From Nocardioides sp. Soil797 (GTDB lineage: Bacteria; Actinomycetota; Actinomycetes; Propionibacteriales; Nocardioidaceae), in NCBI GenBank assembly GCA_001429555.1, contig LMSR01000011.1, forward strand, positions 187,462 to 251,461: 64,000 nucleotides of DNA, written 5' to 3'. Shown here piece by piece: positions 63,212 to 64,000 of this stretch. The position numbers and the translations under genes are program-made. The first letter of the stretch is position 1, and the number at the start of each line of letters is the position of its first letter. The notes under the pieces were generated by a model. It was not told the DNA's origin. It ran no database searches and was given only the letters and a program-made list of their open reading frames with translations.

Positions 63212-63562
63212 TCAGGTCTCGAGCACGACGAACGCGGAGGCAATGCCGCCGTCGTGGCTGAGCGACAGGTGCACGGTGGCCCCGCCCAGGGCATCGGCGG
63301 CCGCCTTGACGGTGCCGCGCAGCTCGAAGTGCGGTCGACCCGAGGCCTCCGAGATCACTTCGGCGTCGTGCCAGGCCAGGCCGGCCGGCGCACCGAGCGC
63401 CTTGGCCATGGCTTCCTTGGCCGCGAAGCGTGCGGCCAGGGACTGCGGGTGCAGCTCCCGCTCCGCCGGGGTGAACAACTTGGTGCGCAGCGCAGGTGTC
63501 CGCTCGATCGAGGCGATGAAGCGCTCGATCTCGACCACGTCGATCCCGACGCCGACGATCAT
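63212..63562 (-). CDS. acpS: Holo-[acyl-carrier-protein] synthase
   Basis: This 116-residue AcpS opens [15 protein letters not shown] (Mg ligand D8) and has [15 protein letters not shown] (catalytic Glu) and [17 protein letters not shown]. It transfers phosphopantetheine from CoA to ACP. ATG 63562 is the family start; upstream frame reads into a mini-ORF region. It overlaps the stop of that mini-ORF by ATGA. Confidence 0.96.
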   Translation of the reverse strand: MIVGVGIDVVEIERFIASIERTPALRTKLFTPAERELHPQSLAARFAAKEAMAKALGAPAGLAWHDAEVISEASGRPHFELRGTVKAAADALGGATVHLSLSHDGGIASAFVVLET

Positions 63563-63663
63563 CCGCGCACCACCGGGGTCGGCAGGAGTACGGGCAGGAG
63601 TACGACGGTCATTCGGGGTCCCCGGCCGAAGGCAAGCGAAGCGCGTTCGGGTGGGGTGTTCAT
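63559..63663 (-). CDS. 34-codon mini-ORF between glmS and acpS (diverged cassette copy)
   Basis: The peptide starts [17 protein letters not shown] and continues [17 protein letters not shown]. Its ATG overlaps the glmS stop (ATGA at 63660-63663) and its stop overlaps the acpS start (63559-63562). The first half (63609-63663) matches the alr-hydrolase cassette: same ATGAACACCCC start, same CCCCGAATGA end, and a CCGAA/TTCGG stem within. Confidence 0.5.
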   Translation of the reverse strand: MNTPPERASLAFGRGPRMTVVLLPVLLPTPVVRG

Positions 63664-64000
63664 TCGACGGTGACGGACTTGGCCAGGTTGCGCGGCTGGT
63701 CGACGTCGTGGCCCTTCTGGGTGGCCAGTTCACAGGCGAAGAGCTGCAAGGGAACGGCGGCGATCAGTGGCTGCAGCAGGGTGGGCACCTTGGGCAGCCG
63801 GATCAACACGTCGGCGTACGGTGTGATCGCGTCGTCGCCCTCCTCGGCCAGGCAGATCGTGCGAGCCCCTCGGGCGCGCACCTCCTGGATGCCGCTGATC
63901 ATCTTCTCGTGCAGCTGGTCGCGGCCACGGGGCGGAACCACGCACATCACCGGGAGGTCCTGCTCGATCAACGCGATCGGACCGTGCTTGAGCTCACCGG
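63660..64000 (-). CDS. glmS: Glutamine-fructose-6-phosphate aminotransferase, C-terminal part (cut by window end)
   Basis: This is the last 113 residues of GlmS. The visible SIS isomerase domain contains [47 protein letters not shown] (the universal GlmS ending, by position) and [13 protein letters not shown]. It makes glucosamine-6-phosphate for cell-wall precursors. The amidotransferase domain is beyond the window. The stop is inside the ATGA of the mini-ORF. Confidence 0.97.
   Translation of the reverse strand, partial: GELKHGPIALIEQDLPVMCVVPPRGRDQLHEKMISGIQEVRARGARTICLAEEGDDAITPYADVLIRLPKVPTLLQPLIAAVPLQLFACELATQKGHDVDQPRNLAKSVTVE

Overview
The window is one contiguous, very GC-rich stretch of an actinobacterial chromosome. 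The evidence is: coenzyme F420 genes (fbiC fusion, F420:NADPH reductase, a luciferase-like F420 oxidoreductase), a mycothiol-dependent formaldehyde dehydrogenase, GuaB3 next to GuaB, a GroEL with a His-rich tail, CIRCE-type groES control, and frequent GTG starts with ATGA overlaps. Gene content, codon style and interspersed REP-like sequences suggest a Nocardioides-type organism (Nocardioidaceae); this is inference, since no rRNA or species marker is present. The order guaA - choD-like oxidase ... guaB3 - guaB ... groEL - groES ... tsaD - rimI - tsaB - tsaE - alr ... acpS ... glmS follows, with insertions, the arrangement known around Rv3396c-Rv3436c in Mycobacterium tuberculosis, so this is ordinary core chromosome, not an island.

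Layout. 1-5.8 kb: 3' end of a flavin monooxygenase, a symmetrical repeat, a universal stress protein with a histone-H1-like tail, and a cell-envelope stress module (PspC-sensor kinase, response regulator, LiaF-like PspC protein, two small membrane proteins). 5.9-10.9 kb: secreted endonuclease I, two paralogous glycerophosphodiester phosphodiesterases flanking a vapBC pair, and a YbaK-type deacylase. 11-14.6 kb: heterodimeric ABC exporter with complementary degenerate ATP sites. 14.7-20.4 kb: F420 cluster. 20.6-24.2 kb: secreted EEP nuclease/phosphatase, TerC metal exporter with a probable manganese (yybP-ykoY) riboswitch, and small genes. 24.3-28.8 kb: xylose-type ABC transporter and divergent ROK repressor. 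28.8-34.2 kb: guaA, GMC oxidoreductase, aldehyde dehydrogenase. 34.4-40.4 kb: SDR, glpD, two DUF1707 membrane proteins, a FitAB toxin-antitoxin pair with a frameshifted antitoxin, and a nitrilase-family hydrolase. 40.4-47 kb: guaB3, guaB, a GT-C-like membrane protein, groEL, groES. 47.1-55.2 kb: THUMP-like methyltransferase, lipoprotein, MpaB-type oxygenase, mycothiol formaldehyde detoxification pair, VOC protein, and a SigE-type ECF sigma factor with its partner. 55.3-64 kb: one long minus-strand operon (glmS, acpS, nnrDE, plsC-like, alr, alpha/beta hydrolase, GNAT-TsaE fusion, tsaB, rimI, tsaD).

Most distinctive observations: (i) a 53-bp cassette, present twice in tandem between alr and the hydrolase gene and once in diverged form between glmS and acpS, which encodes 18- or 34-codon mini-ORFs joined by ATGA overlaps; (ii) 22-nt periodic repeats directly after the stop codons of both guaA and guaB; (iii) a Mn riboswitch whose aptamer 3' strand can pair perfectly over 10 bp with the terC Shine-Dalgarno region; (iv) a REP-like repeat read in frame inside the linker of the FbiC fusion; (v) a +1 C in a four-base run that cuts off the toxin-binding tail of a FitA antitoxin; (vi) many intergenic gaps filled by long palindromes, each with its own unit sequence. 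No tRNA, rRNA, transposase, prophage or CRISPR array was seen.
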